Part shown: one piece after another, positions 23,336-36,059 of the stretch | Layout: the number at the start of each line of letters is the position of its first letter | Numbering within the stretch: position 1 is the first letter of the stretch | Notes under the pieces: model-generated | Seen by the model: the letters and a program-made list of their open reading frames with translations, nothing else | Databases searched by the model: none | Told to the model about the DNA's origin: nothing | Program-made: the position numbers and the translations under genes | DNA from: Anisus vortex | Lineage: Eukaryota; Mollusca; Gastropoda; Planorbidae | Reading direction: 5' to 3' | DNA length: 64,000 nt | NCBI GenBank assembly: GCA_949126835.1 | Contig: CASBPS010000042.1 | Location: 372,001 to 436,000 of the forward strand

Positions 23336-24860
23336 ATAAGATAGTGTCAAGTACATAATAACGTTTTAATAGTAAGCGATAGCTTCATTCCATTATAAAA
23401 TATATGATACTTTTGACATAAGCAAACGCATGACGCATGTAAAGTTATATAGCATTTGTTTTACAATGATAAGAAACATACATAAATATGTCAAATGGTT
23501 CGATACGATTTTTACATTACAATTTTACAAAATCTATTTTTGAAGAAAGATTTATTGATGTGGTTTATTTAAAGCGCTTTTAGATAATATATTCTGGAAT
23601 GTATTTTGAAAGGAAGTAAAACTTGATTGTATATTCTATGAGGTTTTTGAAAAATAGGGCAAAATGTCCCTCAATCTATAAACGCAGTGAAATTAATATT
23701 AAATTAACTCTTTATCTTTAAATGTATACTCGCTTAGTAAAAGTGTGTGTGTTTGGGCTTTGAAATAATAGCTTAAATACATTGTTATATTTATTGCTAA
23801 AAAGAGTACTGTGAATGAATGTATAAAAATTAAGTAACATTTTCTTTTGCATTTATTGGGAGCAACAATAAAAGATTTCATCAAATCTCAAGTATTCAGA
23901 GAGGCTTCGTAAAAAAAAAAGCTGACTTGAACCCTAGGAAATCATAAGAGAAACGTAACATTTGTTTGTCTTAGACAACGTTTATTTAACAAGTGTTACA
24001 TGTAATCAGCTAAATCATAATATTGCAAATACGCTCGCATTTTAAAACTTTGAATAAAATGTACATTGTTTTGTATTGCAGTTAGAAAACCCTTGTTAAT
24101 TAAGAATGGTAAAAATAAAGATATAAAAAATTCTGCTGTAATCTATCTGGTACTTTACCAATGTGCCTTGCTTGGGTGACTATTGTTGTCTAAGACTTTT
24201 ACTAAGAACTCGCACAAGATAGCCTATTGCAACAAATTTTAACACTAAAAGCACACCTTATGATTAAATTAATTGCTATTATCATAATCTTTAGTAGACT
24301 AACAATTTATAGGCATATATCAATTATTATAGCTTAAGAAATAAATGAACTCTCCGGGTAATAGTGTGAAAAAAACACACGCTTCATGTCCCTCTAATTG
24401 TATTATATCATTGGATTTTAACAAAACTAAAACTAGCAGCCATTACGTTTAATCAGAAATGCTAGTAAGATAAATATAAACTGGCGTTTAAGATGAACTG
24501 CTATATAGTTTTGGTTGAACTGCTATTTAGATATAAATTTAAATGATATCAATCTAAAATATAAACTGCTATAAAAATGGGTAGTTGTCTTAAGAGGGTC
24601 TTTATCTATAGCTTAGAAAAATAGCTTTAACACTGAGTAATAAAAAGGTCTGCAACAAACAAGCAAGTCTATAACTAAATACACACGTCAATATCAAATG
24701 CGTTTGCTTTATAATGTAGCTTCGGATCTCCGTTGTGTTTCTTCAAAGAAAATTGAATAAAGTAAATTATTATCGTATCTTTATGCTGTCCATATTAAAT
24801 CTAATTATCATTTAAGCTCGAATCTAATATCTAGGTCTATGACTATGAGAATAAAGTAAA
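23336..24860. other. AT-rich sequence inside block B
   Basis: No gene, RNA or bounded repeat could be supported. Confidence 0.4.
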
Positions 24861-25874
24861 ACCATGACTACACTTACATACGCCATTCAAACAACTCTTA
24901 ATTCTTTAAAATAAAATAAAAACTTTGGTCCAGATAAACAAAATAGAAATTCAAAACTTTTATTAATAATAAAAGAAGCCAAAATCCAAGTTTTTACACA
25001 AAATATATAGAGACTACAGATAGAAGAATTTGTATAACATCCATTTACATCAATAGTTAAGATTAAAAGTATATTTATCATTATGTCTAAAATTGGTTTT
25101 AAAATTTCACTAGAACACACACAAACAAGTCCTAATAATAGATGGTATTAAATATAGACATTGTGCGATTAATTATTATTAAATTGTAAAGTAATATTAA
25201 ATAGTATAATTGTGATGTATGGTAACATACATGATATAATATATGCGTGTCCATTACAGTTATAAAAAAGTAAGCTAATGCTTATTTTGACAGCACACGT
25301 ACATTGCGAGAAAAGTACAAAGACAAAAAATGTTTCATGAGAAGTATTTTAGCTTATTGTATTTAAATTCCCATTTAATACACATTTGTTCATTGAATAC
25401 ATAAAACTGTAATTAAAGAATATTTTAATAAAAACAAATATTTCAAGTTCACGTTATAACCGATATGTTTTGTTTTACCGATCAAAGTTATCTAGTGGAA
25501 AATACTAAGAAGGATAAGTTAATCCAATAACATTAACTGAGTAATGCCTTATTCTTAATATCATTTTGTGTTGTTTCCCTTTGATTATTTAGTGACACAT
25601 TTAACGGAACTTTCAATTAGTTAATTTTTTAAGAGTTATTTTCTGTTAAAATAATTATATCTTTCGCAAATGGTGTATACATTTTTTTTACTAATGCGTA
25701 ATTTATTAAATTGGAAATCTTTAAATATTTTTTTTTTCTTTATTGTATTGAATGTCAATGTCTGTAGTCAATGACAAAATGTCCTAATGTCGATACATTT
25801 GTATATGTTTATTTTATTTAAGTATTATCAATCTAAACTAAATAAAACAGCATTATAAAAACAAAAAAATGAGA

Positions 25875-25907
<33 letters not shown>

Positions 25908-26989
25908 ATATATAATGTTACTGCCAAAGCGCGAAGTTCGACCAGTTTCCACATTGGCCGAGACACTTGGAAGATTTCCGATATTCTGGAAATAGCAATA
26001 CGCAACTTTGGCTGGAAATCACTGGCCAATGTTCGATGGGCTGATGCAAGACCGTTTTGAATAATGATATCAAATTATAAATGTATTCAATTTATTCGAA
26101 TTGTTATGGCCTCTTTATTATGACTATTATTACGACTCGTTAAATCGGATTCAATGTATATAGTTGTATCTTTATTAGAAGTCTCTAGATTCTGCTAATC
26201 TGTAGCCCAAGCTAGGGGTTCCTTGACTGACAGGTCTATGCAGTAATGTAGTTATATTCGTGATAATTATCTTCAACACCTTTCTCAACAATGATAGATC
26301 AAACAACTCCAGTTGTTTAATAAACAATTTTATTTAAATTGTAGACTCAATAAAAACGATCAATAAACGCATCAACTGATGGTAACATAAGTATTTCAAA
26401 ATAAATGGCATATAATATACAAATCCATATAGCGACTTCACTCTACAAACTTTCGAACTGAACTAACTTTAAGGAGGTGGGGACTTTACAAAGAAAACTA
26501 TCATCGAAGATTCTACAGGGTCTTAATACGCATTTTAACCTCTTTCTCTATAATTACTACGATCCAGAATTATCCTCCAATTTCCACGGGGTTGGACGAA
26601 TTATTTTATTTAAACTGCCCTCAGGGCACAAAGGTCAAACCTTGGTCGCCTTGGACTCTGATACGCACTTGTTAAGAGGTCAATGCCTTACTACGTCATT
26701 CATTTATGACCGATATTCGTAACAGAATACACAAAAACAAAATATTTTAAAATTATTACACATTTTTAAAATGTTTAAGATTGATTTGAAAAATATATAG
26801 GTCTAACGATTTATAAAAAAAAAAAAAAAACTATGATATGAAAATATAAATATCTTTATATTTAAATCAAACAATTAGAAAACTAAATATTTATAAAGCA
26901 AGAATGATATAAAAGATATTAAACATCCTCCGTTTTGATGTGTTTTTACTTCATATTGTCATACAAATGAATGAACTTAATAAAAGACT

Positions 26990-29900
26990 TCAGTAAACTG
27001 CACTGTAATTAAGTCCAGACCTTGAACTCCCACTATGAACATAGCCATACATCCAACCTTCATGCCCCACATAGTGGACACTGGCTCCACTACTTCCTGG
27101 ACATGTACATGTTTTGTAGGTAAACTGATACTTATCTTCATCATCCATCCCCCATACAATGTTCTTCCATTGACCAATACTGACCTGTTTGTCACATCCA
27201 TGAGGATGTGACACAATGAAATTGACTTGGTCAGTATCACGAGATTTATAGAATTTTCCTTTGACTTTCTCCCAGACATCAACAAAATGTTTTATCATTG
27301 TTTCCAATTTATTTCCCAAATTTTGATCACAAGTCACACAGGACAACCAGCACCTATCTCGCTCAATGTTTACATCATCAACACATACCTTATCTTTAAG
27401 AATAACTACTTTACTATCTTCTCTATCAAAAAACAATCTCAAGGTCGTGTGGCTTGCCTCAATGTCATCAACAACCACATGTGCAGCTGTATCCACATCA
27501 ATCTCCCACCAAATTTTGCTGGGTTTGTCTGAAGCTTTACATTTATCACATTGACATGTTGTACAGCCATACTTCCAATGTTTATCTTCATCTGTGAACT
27601 TCCTTACTCCACTTATCCTTCCAGTTCCTGTTCTCAATATTTTCATTCCTCTCAATGGAGACAAAAAATATGGAATCTTTGTGTTGGGCCAAAACTCTGG
27701 TCTGTCTGCACTGGTCATGTGGACACTTACTTTAACTGTCAGGTCAGCTACAACTTTAATGAATTCATACAAATTAAGGTCCTGGTGACATTCAGGTAGA
27801 TGTCGTAAGCTGAATGATTCAATAGGTATAAACTCTGGATGACCAGGATTCTTCTTACAGTTCTTTTTGTGAAGGGGAAGATCTGCCTCCCCGCCTTCCG
27901 ACACCTGATTCTCATGGTCACCTGTACAGGTAAATACAAGCACATCAAACTTTTGTAATTGTTGCATAATTCTATTTAGCAACTTTAAAAACAATATTGT
28001 ATCATTAAAATTATAGAAAAACAAATATATAGAATAATTACAGTATAAATGGTTTTACCACTATATTACCTATTAGCATAGAGCACTGTCCATTATACTG
28101 GTCATCTTTTTTATCAGTAACAAGCTCTATAATATAAATTTTAAATTCAAAACACTATTTTATATAATATGTAGTTTCTAATATGTGTTTATTTTATTAA
28201 ATAGTTAATATAAATTTACATAATATATATTTAACAATCAAAGCAGGACGTTTGGGCGCAGCCGTTTTGGCGCGACCGTTTTGGCGCGACGGACATTTTG
28301 GCGCAGGACGTTTTGACGCGACGGACTAAAAACACTTCACATCATTTAGTCAAATTAACTTAATAACTTCATCTGAGGAAAACAATATTTTTTTGTATAA
28401 TAAATGAAACAAATAGTAAAAAAAAAATACTAAAACAATGTATATAATAGATTATTAAATTTTAATACCTTTTTTTAATAAACTGATTGAATAATAAATA
28501 ATGTAAAAAATTACAAATAATGTAATAATATTAAATAATGACAGATTAAAACAATGTATTTGAACAATATCCAGAATGCACAAGCTTTCATGGCTCCATT
28601 AAAAAAATATTGGCGAATCCTATCAAGTATTGTTTTAAGTTTCTACTTCTATAAGTTTTAACGATCTTACTGATTCTGTAATCAGCGTCAAAAACACTTT
28701 TTGCGTTTTACGGGTGGCTGTTCTCCACGAACGAATGGTTCACACATCAGGTCACGTCCTTTCTGAACCACACGAATCCCATCAATGAATTTCCAAATAT
28801 GTGGGTCAAATATCCTGAATTCAGCCTGTAACCTTCGACAGGCTGCTTCAACATAATTGTTGGTGTGATCATGGCCATTAAGCGTCCTCTCATACACAGA
28901 CAACATTGGAGGAGTTATTAGAATTTTGCTGAAAGACTAGCACGCGTAATTTTCGCATATAGGCCTAGACCTAACGTTCTAGGTCTAGGGGTTGAATAAA
29001 AAACAACAATAAACAACTTCCCTATTAAGACGACATATATATAAATATATAAATAGATAAGCATTTTATGCCCGTAAATAGATACATAAGACTTTATGCA
29101 TACATACAAAAACTAAGTTTTTAAAGTTTAATAGTTCTATAAATGCATTAAAGTACATCGTTTTAAATATGTATTATTTATTATTAGTTTCATTTATTAT
29201 ACAACAGAAAAAAAAGGTTTTCCTCAATTATTTCCTCGCGCCAAAACGTCCCGCGCCAAAAACGGTCGCGCCAAAACGGCAGCGCCAAAACGTCACGTAC
29301 CGTTTAACAATAGTATCTTCATTAATAAATACCTTCACAATTACTGTCTCTTAATTCTGTACATGGAGATTTCTGGCTTACATTTTCCTAAAAGAGTAAA
29401 GAAGTAGGATTGTATATTCTTATTTAGTTTTACAGTCAACACAACGTATGCTACAACTTTCTAAAAATGTTGTTTGATTTCTAAAGTTAATACATCATAT
29501 ATTACATTTGTCATTTGCAAAATAAATGTGAATATTACTTTGAAAAAAAATTCCAATACAATTTTTTTACATATAAAATAAGACATTTGTAATCAGTTAA
29601 TCTTTAAAATATATTATACTACATCTTATTATCCTAAAAAAAACAGCCAAAAAATGTAATTTGTTTGATAATTTAACACAATCTCATTTGCCAATTTAGG
29701 TCTATATAACTTTTCCTTTTGGTTTAAATCATACGATTTTGATTTGTTTTAAATTTGTAAAACAGTTTGGGCGCACAAAGGTTTTTATATTAAAAGATGC
29801 GCCGAAATCTACTATTAGCTTTGGAGAGAATGTTGATTGTCCTGGTTTAAATTTGCTTAAAGAGAGATGACATCATATCGTCATTTCTCCATATTTGGAT

Positions 29901-30051
29901 AAATTTGTTTAAACTAAGACTGTAGACTTTCTCTGTATGTATGCAATTTAAAAAATTCATTATGTTTACTTACAACTTCTGTAGGATCATATTGGCCGGT
30001 GACCAATTCAGTCTTCTCTCCAGTTGCATTGTTTATCTCCTGTGTAGACAT
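26990..30051 (-). CDS. Protease-like family copy 2, four exons, all putative catalytic residues present
   Basis: Exon 1 (30051-29974) starts ATG TCT ACA CAG and ends at donor GTAAGT. Exon 2 starts at 29388 after TTTTAG. Exon 3 is 28126-28070. Exon 4 is 27921-26990, from acceptor TGTACAG to the stop. Using the copy 3 donor (GGTATTT), exon 2 is 56 nt and shifts the frame. Using a GTAATT donor after 29346 it is 43 nt and the frame stays open (about 369 residues). Exon 4 has CTTCQCDKC, TAAHVVVDD (His codon 27481-27479), IERDRC, SHPHGCDKQVSIGQW, CPGSSGASVHYVG and HSGSSRSGLNYS. The His, Asp, Ser order and the G-x-S-G-A site suit a trypsin-like fold (inference). There is no signal peptide, so a cytosolic site is likely. 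The C-x2-C-x-C-x2-C cluster could bind metal. A Mutator-like element sits in intron 2 and a hAT element 294 bp upstream of the ATG. Confidence 0.68.
28239..29302 (-). mobile_element. Mutator-like (MULE) DNA transposon, 1064 bp, in intron 2 of copy 2
   Basis: Inverted ends carry repeated GTTTTGGCGCGACCG motifs at 28249-28325 and, inverted, at 29235-29295. The 9 bp TTTAACAAT flanks both sides (28230-28238 and 29303-29311), the usual Mutator target-duplication length. A minus-strand remnant at 28906-28688 encodes DHTNNYVEAACRRLQAEF and WKFIDGIRVVQKGRD. It resembles the C-terminal region of MULE/FLYWCH-type transposases. The rest of the transposase is gone, so the element is non-autonomous. Its GC-rich ends contrast with the AT-rich host sequence. 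Confidence 0.88.
28688..28906 (-). pseudogene. Transposase C-terminal remnant within the MULE
   Basis: A 72-codon open remnant holds the (H/R)TNN.VE....LQ and HIWKFIDG motifs typical of the tail of MULE transposases, then a basic end (PPVKRKKCF). No catalytic DDE residues are present. Confidence 0.7.
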
Positions 30052-30344
30052 TGGGGCGATAGTTTTCTGGAATCAAATTCAGAAACAACATTTTCAATGC
30101 CATCCAATTAGTTTTCATCTATCGGCTTTAATTTAGTTTAAGTTTTAAATATTATTATTTATCAAGTAAAAATGCTGTCTGCTAATATTAAACGTAAATC
30201 TAGGTTTATTAATATGTTATTCATTTTTCTTCTTTTAACCAATTTGGTTAGCTGTTTGCTCTCTTACAGTCACTGACAGACAAACTATACATCTTTTGAA
30301 TTATTATGAATTGCTGTGTTAACAAGTATTGTCCATCATGCATG

Positions 30345-32367
30345 CAGGGCCGGCTCATCCATATAGGCGAACTAGGCGGCGCAAAATTTTTTTTTTGGGG
30401 GGGGGGGGCGCAAAATTGAGGATTGTTTTTTTTATTTGGAGATTTAAAAATAAAAACTGTATTAAAGTTTAGTGCTTCTGCGCGCTACTAACATAAGCAG
30501 ATGAATTACTAGGTAATGAAAGGCGAAGAAGCCTTTTAATTTATTTAAGTTGTATAAGAAAAAAGGAAAGTATGCCCCAACAGTTCTTAATTTGGCAACC
30601 TCGCTGTGCGTATCGGAGTGCAAAAGAGCAACCCTTCACTCCCCCGGACACACCCTGAATGCGATGTGGCGGTGGAATATCATAGCGAAGTGACGTAACC
30701 GTGACCATTAAGTCAAATCGTGAATTGTACTTCGCAAGGGCGCTGAGTTTGTATTGGCAGTGCAGTTGTTGATTTTGTGCATTTTCATATTGTTAATTAC
30801 AAAAAAAGAGTACACTAAATCCCCTAAGTGGCACAAGATGGTCCAGTCGAATTGATGAATTAACACCTCTGCGGTACTAATTATCTCATGTTTGTAATTG
30901 TTTGGAAGATATTTTTAAAGACATTAATTGAATCTAGTGGCAGTATTCCGAAAGTATAAGCAATTGGGTTACTTAAAAATATCTCATACTTCAAGTTTAT
31001 TGTTCCACTTGTCACATAGCTCAAAATTTTGTTTCAAGTAAACATAACTTATAAGATACTGCAAGAAAAGGACTTGAGTCTCCAGAGAGCAGTTAGTCAC
31101 CTGAAAATACCGAATAGTTTTTGGTTACAGCTAGAAGTGATTTATAGTTCAATAGATTGGTTCAATTTGGTTGATGCTAATAAAGAAGCATAAGAAGTTG
31201 CATGCTATAGTACCAGTATTTGTGAAAGAGAAGGTCCGAATGTAAGAAATAGAAGAACATGGTTGATTACGAATGAACATATGAATAGTTAAATATTTCA
31301 GGTGACCCCTCAGAAAGTTTCAAGATCCACTTTTATGTTGCTTTTTTAGACACAACTGCTTAAGCGGTAAAAGAAAGATTTCCCCAGTTAAATGAAGCAT
31401 CTGGTGTCTTTGAATTTTTGTACAACTTTCCTAGCCTTAAAAACAACACTACATAGGAGGTTAAGTCGATGTGCGAATATTTGGAAAAAGCAATAACAAT
31501 TGAAGGTTTGAATGAAAACTGACATTGCTGATGTACGACAGTGTTCTGAACTAAGAGAAATTTCTCATCATTTCCATGACTCAGTATCAAGTCCTAAACT
31601 ATATTTACCAACAATATCTTAAAAATATATTTAATAACATTTGTTTAGCCCTTCGTATTTCGCTTATGTTACCACTTTCCGTAGCTAGTGCTGAACGAAG
31701 TTTTTCAAAAGTTAAGCTAATTATAACATATCGGCGTAGTAGGCATACAGTGTCTCAGGAGATACTTGCGGTTTGGGCGACAATTTCTATTGAAAATGAC
31801 AGTTAGACTCAAAAGCCATCATACAAGAATTATCTAAGCAGAAAGTAAGAAAGTACCATTAGGGTTTTAGACATTATGATTATAAATGCTGTTAATCAGT
31901 ATTTAAAAGAGACTTTTAGACCGTAGTTAAGAAAACAATAATCCAATATAAAAAAATATGAAGTTGTCTTTGTGTATTTTTTTAATGTTATAAAAACAGA
32001 AAAAAATATATAATCTAACTGTGAGTTTTAGTTTGTTATTAAGAGAACTGTACACAATGCAGGTGCAAAACCTATAAACCAATATATCTGATGTAAAACT
32101 GTGTGTTATGTAACTTTACTAATAATAATTTATATTTCTAATTATGTATCTATAATGCAAAGCCATACTTTTCATTCAACTGTTTTATTTACATTTTACA
32201 GTCATCAATCAAAGGTTATAAAATAAAATTATTTGTTGGGCTGTAACAATTATTAACAAAAACACATTTTCGAATCTCCATACCCGGCAGACCCCGCCGA
32301 AGGCACTTTAATGAAGGCGCATAATTTGTTTTAGCCTAGGTCGTTAAAAAGCCTAGAGGTGGCCCTG
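30345..32367 (+). mobile_element. hAT DNA transposon, about 2.0 kb, degenerate transposase
   Basis: The ends CAGGGCCGGC and (inverted) GGTGGCCCTG are typical hAT termini. The 8 bp CATGCATG lies on both sides (30337-30344 and 32368-32375), the hAT target-duplication length. The interior retains transposase fragments on the + strand: GTRWSSRIDEL near 30830, FPQLNEASGVFEFLYNFPSL near 31380, and the C-terminal dimerisation motif LPLSVASAERSFSKVKLI near 31665-31720. Stops and frameshifts separate them, so it is inactive. Confidence 0.92.
31576..31806 (+). pseudogene. hAT transposase dimerisation-domain remnant
   Basis: Open segment with LPLSVASAERSFSKVKLI, then SQEILAVWATISIE. This is the conserved C-terminal hAT (ZMYM1/TTF-type) signature. 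Upstream transposase parts are broken by stops. Confidence 0.85.
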
Positions 32368-32379
32368 CATGCATGCATG

Positions 32380-32720
32380 GTAGACCTAAAATGTCGATGC
32401 ATTGCAACACTTCCGGTCCTATTCGTTAAGTTACTGACAAAACATGTATATGGTCTATGTGCGTTCCTGGTTGTTCTGTGAGTAAGAAAAGATTTAGAGG
32501 ATAATATAGTTTCGAAAAGACGTTACCCAAAGTAAACAGGTAATTTTGAGCTCCTGACGTAAGGAATCACTTAATTTGAATATTTTTTATTTTAGAAATT
32601 AATTTAACCGGAAGTAAATTGGAATTTCATTTATGCATTTACACTTGACCTATATAGTTTAGCTTAGTATATGCTGGTTGTATACTAACCTATTGCAATT
32701 AAACTTAACGCGACTAGCAC
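32380..32720 (+). repeat. Duplicated segment, pair of 49450-49800
   Basis: Direct-orientation match to 49450-49800. Landmarks shared are CTGGTTGTTCTG, AGAAAAGAT, TTTGA/GAGC, GACCTATATAG, GTATGCTGGTTG and AATTAAACTTAACRCG. It is non-coding. It may mark another part of the duplication that produced the gene cluster. Confidence 0.55.
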
Positions 32721-33459
32721 GTCGACTTTTAATTAAATCCTTTTCACTTTTGATGTTAAAAACGGATTCCTAATAACTAATAGTGTAGCCTTTTTATATT
32801 TCTCAAAGCTCTACTTGGAAAAAGTCGAAAGACATTATTAAACCTTGTTGCCGGAAATAAACATAACGTTTTTGTATGCATTTGACCCAAAAGTGCTGGC
32901 CTTAGTAAGACTTGTCAATTGTGTTTGTGTAACGGCAGTTTGAGGGAAGAGCAATGTATGCCTAAGGTTGTTAAATTGTTAGAAGTGAGCTGCGTGTAGT
33001 TTCTCCTGTTTAAGCAATATTTAGCTACGACAGAAAAAATATTGGATTTTAAAACTTAAACGTATTTATTTTACCAGGTGACAATATTATATCTTTACTT
33101 AACTTGGGTGCCAAAAAATAACGTATTTGTATTTCTCAGTCGCACAGCTAGGATCTTAATTGGCGACTTTTTAGTTTTTGTTGAGTAGTAAAATGAAAGT
33201 TTCAGTTGGTTAATCTGGTTAGCCTTTTTAAATCTTGGTGCATGTGGATATTGTCCCTCAGCTCCTCTCTAGCGACGATAACGTTTCTAATATTTTTTAT
33301 ATATTTTTTTTATTTCCTTTTTTTACAAACACTGCACATATCTAACCTTGGCTTACGTATGTCAAATAAATTATGTTATTCTCCAAGCAGTGTAAATTTT
33401 TTTTATGGAACATAAATTAAAATCCTACAATAATGTTTCTTATTTAAAAAAATTATCTA
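32721..33459. other. Intergenic sequence
   Basis: No gene or bounded repeat supported. A pyrimidine-rich stretch lies near 33290-33330. Confidence 0.4.
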
Positions 33460-33660
33460 TATATAAAGTAGACTGTATGTGTGGATTCCGATCCGCATTG
33501 GTTAATTTAAAGACAATTGACCTTATTTTCTTTTTTTTTTTTTTTCGCAATCTCGCTTCAGGCAGAAATTATTCATAGCTGAGTGGTTAGCGTATCTGAC
33601 TACTATGTTTCGACCTGGGTTTCGATTCCCCAATTATTTTTTTTTCTTTTTGTACTTTAA
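33460..33660 (+). repeat. tRNA-like SINE copy
   Basis: TAGCTGAGTGGTTAGCG (33578-33594) resembles a tRNA A box and GGGTTTCGATTCCCC (33617-33631) a B box, followed by a T-rich tail. The preceding AAAGTAGACTGT and AATTTAAAGACA parts match the inverted copy at 120-340. Intact-looking pol III boxes are the reason for calling it a SINE. It is not a full tRNA. Confidence 0.7.
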
Positions 33661-33724
33661 AAAAACTATTAATATTACTCTTTTTAAAAGATTGTAAAGA
33701 ATTTTAGGACCTTAAGCTTTCATA

Positions 33725-34045
33725 TAACTGCGTTACAAATGAGACTGTCCGTGAGCGAATCACCAACGTTATCGGTCATCACGAGGATCTACTCAGCACT
33801 ACTCGTAATGCAACATACTCAGATGGTATTGAAATGTGGTAAGATTCGATGATCTGGCGAAAACCACCCTGCAGGGCACAGTGCAAGGAGGAAGAAAGAG
33901 TAGCAGGCAGAAGAGACAATAGGAGGATGACATTAAGGAGTGGACCGGCTTGTCTCTTGCAGATTCCCAGAGGGAGGCACAGGGCAGAGACGAGAGACAC
34001 AAAATTGTCACAAAATGGTGCCCCAATGTTCCTCACTCGGGTAAT
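33725..34045 (+). mobile_element. LINE ORF2 C-terminal fragment
   Basis: Read across a few frame breaks, the + strand gives ITNVIGHHEDLL, then LQGTVQGG, then DIKEWTGLSLADSQREA and KWCPNVPHSG. These are the same blocks seen in reverse at 22940-23335. It is a 3' fragment without RT. Confidence 0.75.
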
Positions 34046-34439
34046 GCGATACGTGAAGGTTAAACTGTTTTCATTAAGTAAAATCTAATTTTTATATTTT
34101 ACAAGCATGCGGGAGACGGGTGTTGTATTCTCAACTACAGGGATAGTCCTAATTGTCTACGTTCTGTTAAATAAAAAGACATGCGTTTTTAACCCGATTT
34201 CAATATTCTACATTACTTTCTAAAATGTTTTCTCTAAAGAATACAAGCTTATGATTTTAAAATTATTATAATTTTCTGTCTATTGCAGTCTATAAAAATT
34301 GTATCTGTAGCTCTATGTATATGTATTCCTTTTTAACGAGCGAAGCGGGCAAATTTTTTTTTTTTGTTAAACAAAATGCCTTACCTACATGTAATACTAT
34401 TACAATAGACATAACTTTTCTAAATGTTTTGGTTAATAC

Positions 34440-35581
34440 CAAGGACTACTGAAGACAGGACGTGCAGACTTGAATTTCTGACTTAGCTAGCTAAGGCCAG
34501 TTTATTTAACAGTAGCGATACACTCGCTTGTCGCGCTTATATATGAAGTAAATTATTATTAAGTAACTAACATAATTAATGTCAATAATATCAATACTGT
34601 CAATAATGTTAATGTGCAGGGCCGTTTACTAATGAGGGGTTAGGATTGAGAGGGTTTAAAACAGCATTTGAATATTATTTAGAATCTATTTAGATGATTG
34701 AATGATGAGGGCCGTACACATGATACCCTATATATATATATATGCGGTTGGTGTTGACGGTTTCGTGTGGGGGGTCACCTAAGGAATAAAATAAAGTGAA
34801 AAAAAAATTCTAAAAAATCGTTATTTCTTGACCTAATAAGGGAAAAACCTAACCCACCCATAAATTTATCTCGCTCATAATTAAGAGACAAATGCACAGC
34901 CTCTAAAAAAAGTGAGTATGAAGTAAGTCGATTATTTGGGTTGAGAATTTCGCCAAGTGGTACATGTACCATTATTATAAAAACGATAATTTGATTTCTA
35001 TGTCTATGGCAAAATTTATTTGTGTTTTAGTGACCAAGGAATATAAAGAATGTAAATTGACTGTGATAGTTACAAATAAACAAACATTGTGCTCTTCTCT
35101 CATATTTTCTGCCTTCAATAATGGTATACATGCACTATTTGGCACTTTAAAAAAACGACACTTTTTGGCAGCATTATAATTACCTTTACAATTAACTACA
35201 CCACATTTATTAGGCATTTTGATAAAAATACACAATCGAAAAATTGAAAACAAACGCAGTGAAGTAAAATATCAACAACAAGTATCCGTGTTGGAACCAA
35301 ACTGTGCCTTCTATTCATACTCCTTAAAAAAGAGTGCGCTCATGCTTGGTAATTATTAAGACATTTTAATGGCTATTAGATCGTTCTTTGTCATAAAAAA
35401 ATGAAAATGACATAAACCATTAATACAATGAATCATATTAGTAAAGAATTTTGTTAGTTACTTAATAACAGTTAACATTATATCACTGCGCCAAGGGAGT
35501 GTATCGCTACTGTTTAAAAAACTGGCTTTAGCTAGGAAGTCAGAAATTCAATTCTGCACGTCCTGTCTTCAGTAGTCCTTG
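34440..35581 (-). mobile_element. P-element-like transposon with THAP remnant, 1142 bp
   Basis: Inverted ends of about 100 bp start CAAGGACTACTGAAGACAGG (34440) and end with the complement at 35581. They match through TAGCGATACACTC, with few differences. The 8 bp GTTAATAC flanks both sides (34432-34439 and 35582-35589). On the minus strand from 35217 a frame encodes MPNKCGVVNCKGNY, then KKCRFFKVP. This is the start of a THAP zinc finger, the DNA-binding domain of P-type transposases. The catalytic part is deleted. Confidence 0.85.
34975..35217 (-). pseudogene. THAP-domain transposase remnant
   Basis: The N-terminal THAP signature (C-x4-C with FKVP) starts at ATG 35217. The later THAP motifs (Trp, C..H, AVPS) are not recognisable and the frame ends after 81 codons. 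It encodes no transposase catalytic residue. Confidence 0.6.
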
Positions 35582-35589
35582 GTTAATAC

Positions 35590-36059
35590 TTATTACATGT
35601 TTAAAATTATTAGATCTTTAGTTTTATGTTCATGGTAGTTTATGTAAATCGTATCTAAACTTATAGCTTTTTTTAATTTACCCCCCCTCCCCCCGGGCAA
35701 CGCCGAGGGATAAAAAAAACTAGAGTAAGTACTTACAGATATTTCAGAAACCAACAACTTGATGTACACAAACTTGTGAAGACAAAATCAACCCAGAAAT
35801 CACACTGTCTATGCCAAAGAAGGAAATATAACGCTTATGGCTTGTGACTTTACATTTTGTAAAGACGATGACCTCGCCTCCCACTTAAAATATACTTTAT
35901 TTTTAAAGCTTAGCTTAACGAACGTCACCTGATTAATAACGCGTAACGGTAATAAAAAGAATCAATAGCAAATGCCACATATAAAAATCAATAGTTCACA
36001 TTATTGCTTTTTCCAAGTAAACCATAAAACAAGTATCAACAGGTTATAGTACTATTTCC
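35590..36059. other. Intergenic sequence
   Basis: Contains a C-rich patch (CCCCCCCTCCCCCC, about 35680-35694). No coding region supported. Confidence 0.4.

Larger units (their letters stand above)
21900..26989 (+). repeat. Segmental duplication block B, 3' flank of protease-like copy 2
   Basis: Homologous in order to block A. It is interrupted by a LINE fragment at 22940-23335 and by about 1 kb of sequence with no counterpart in A (25750-26800), which includes an imperfect (AT)n tract at 25877-25915. The portion next to the gene (26830-26989) aligns with 16330-16456. Confidence 0.65.

Noticed and set aside
26477..26722. 81-codon open stretch upstream of copy 2's 3' end
   Set aside because: No recognisable motif and no homologous frame in block A.
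33578..33631. tRNA gene
   Set aside because: A- and B-box-like words are present, but there is no full cloverleaf and a related copy occurs elsewhere, so it is called a SINE.
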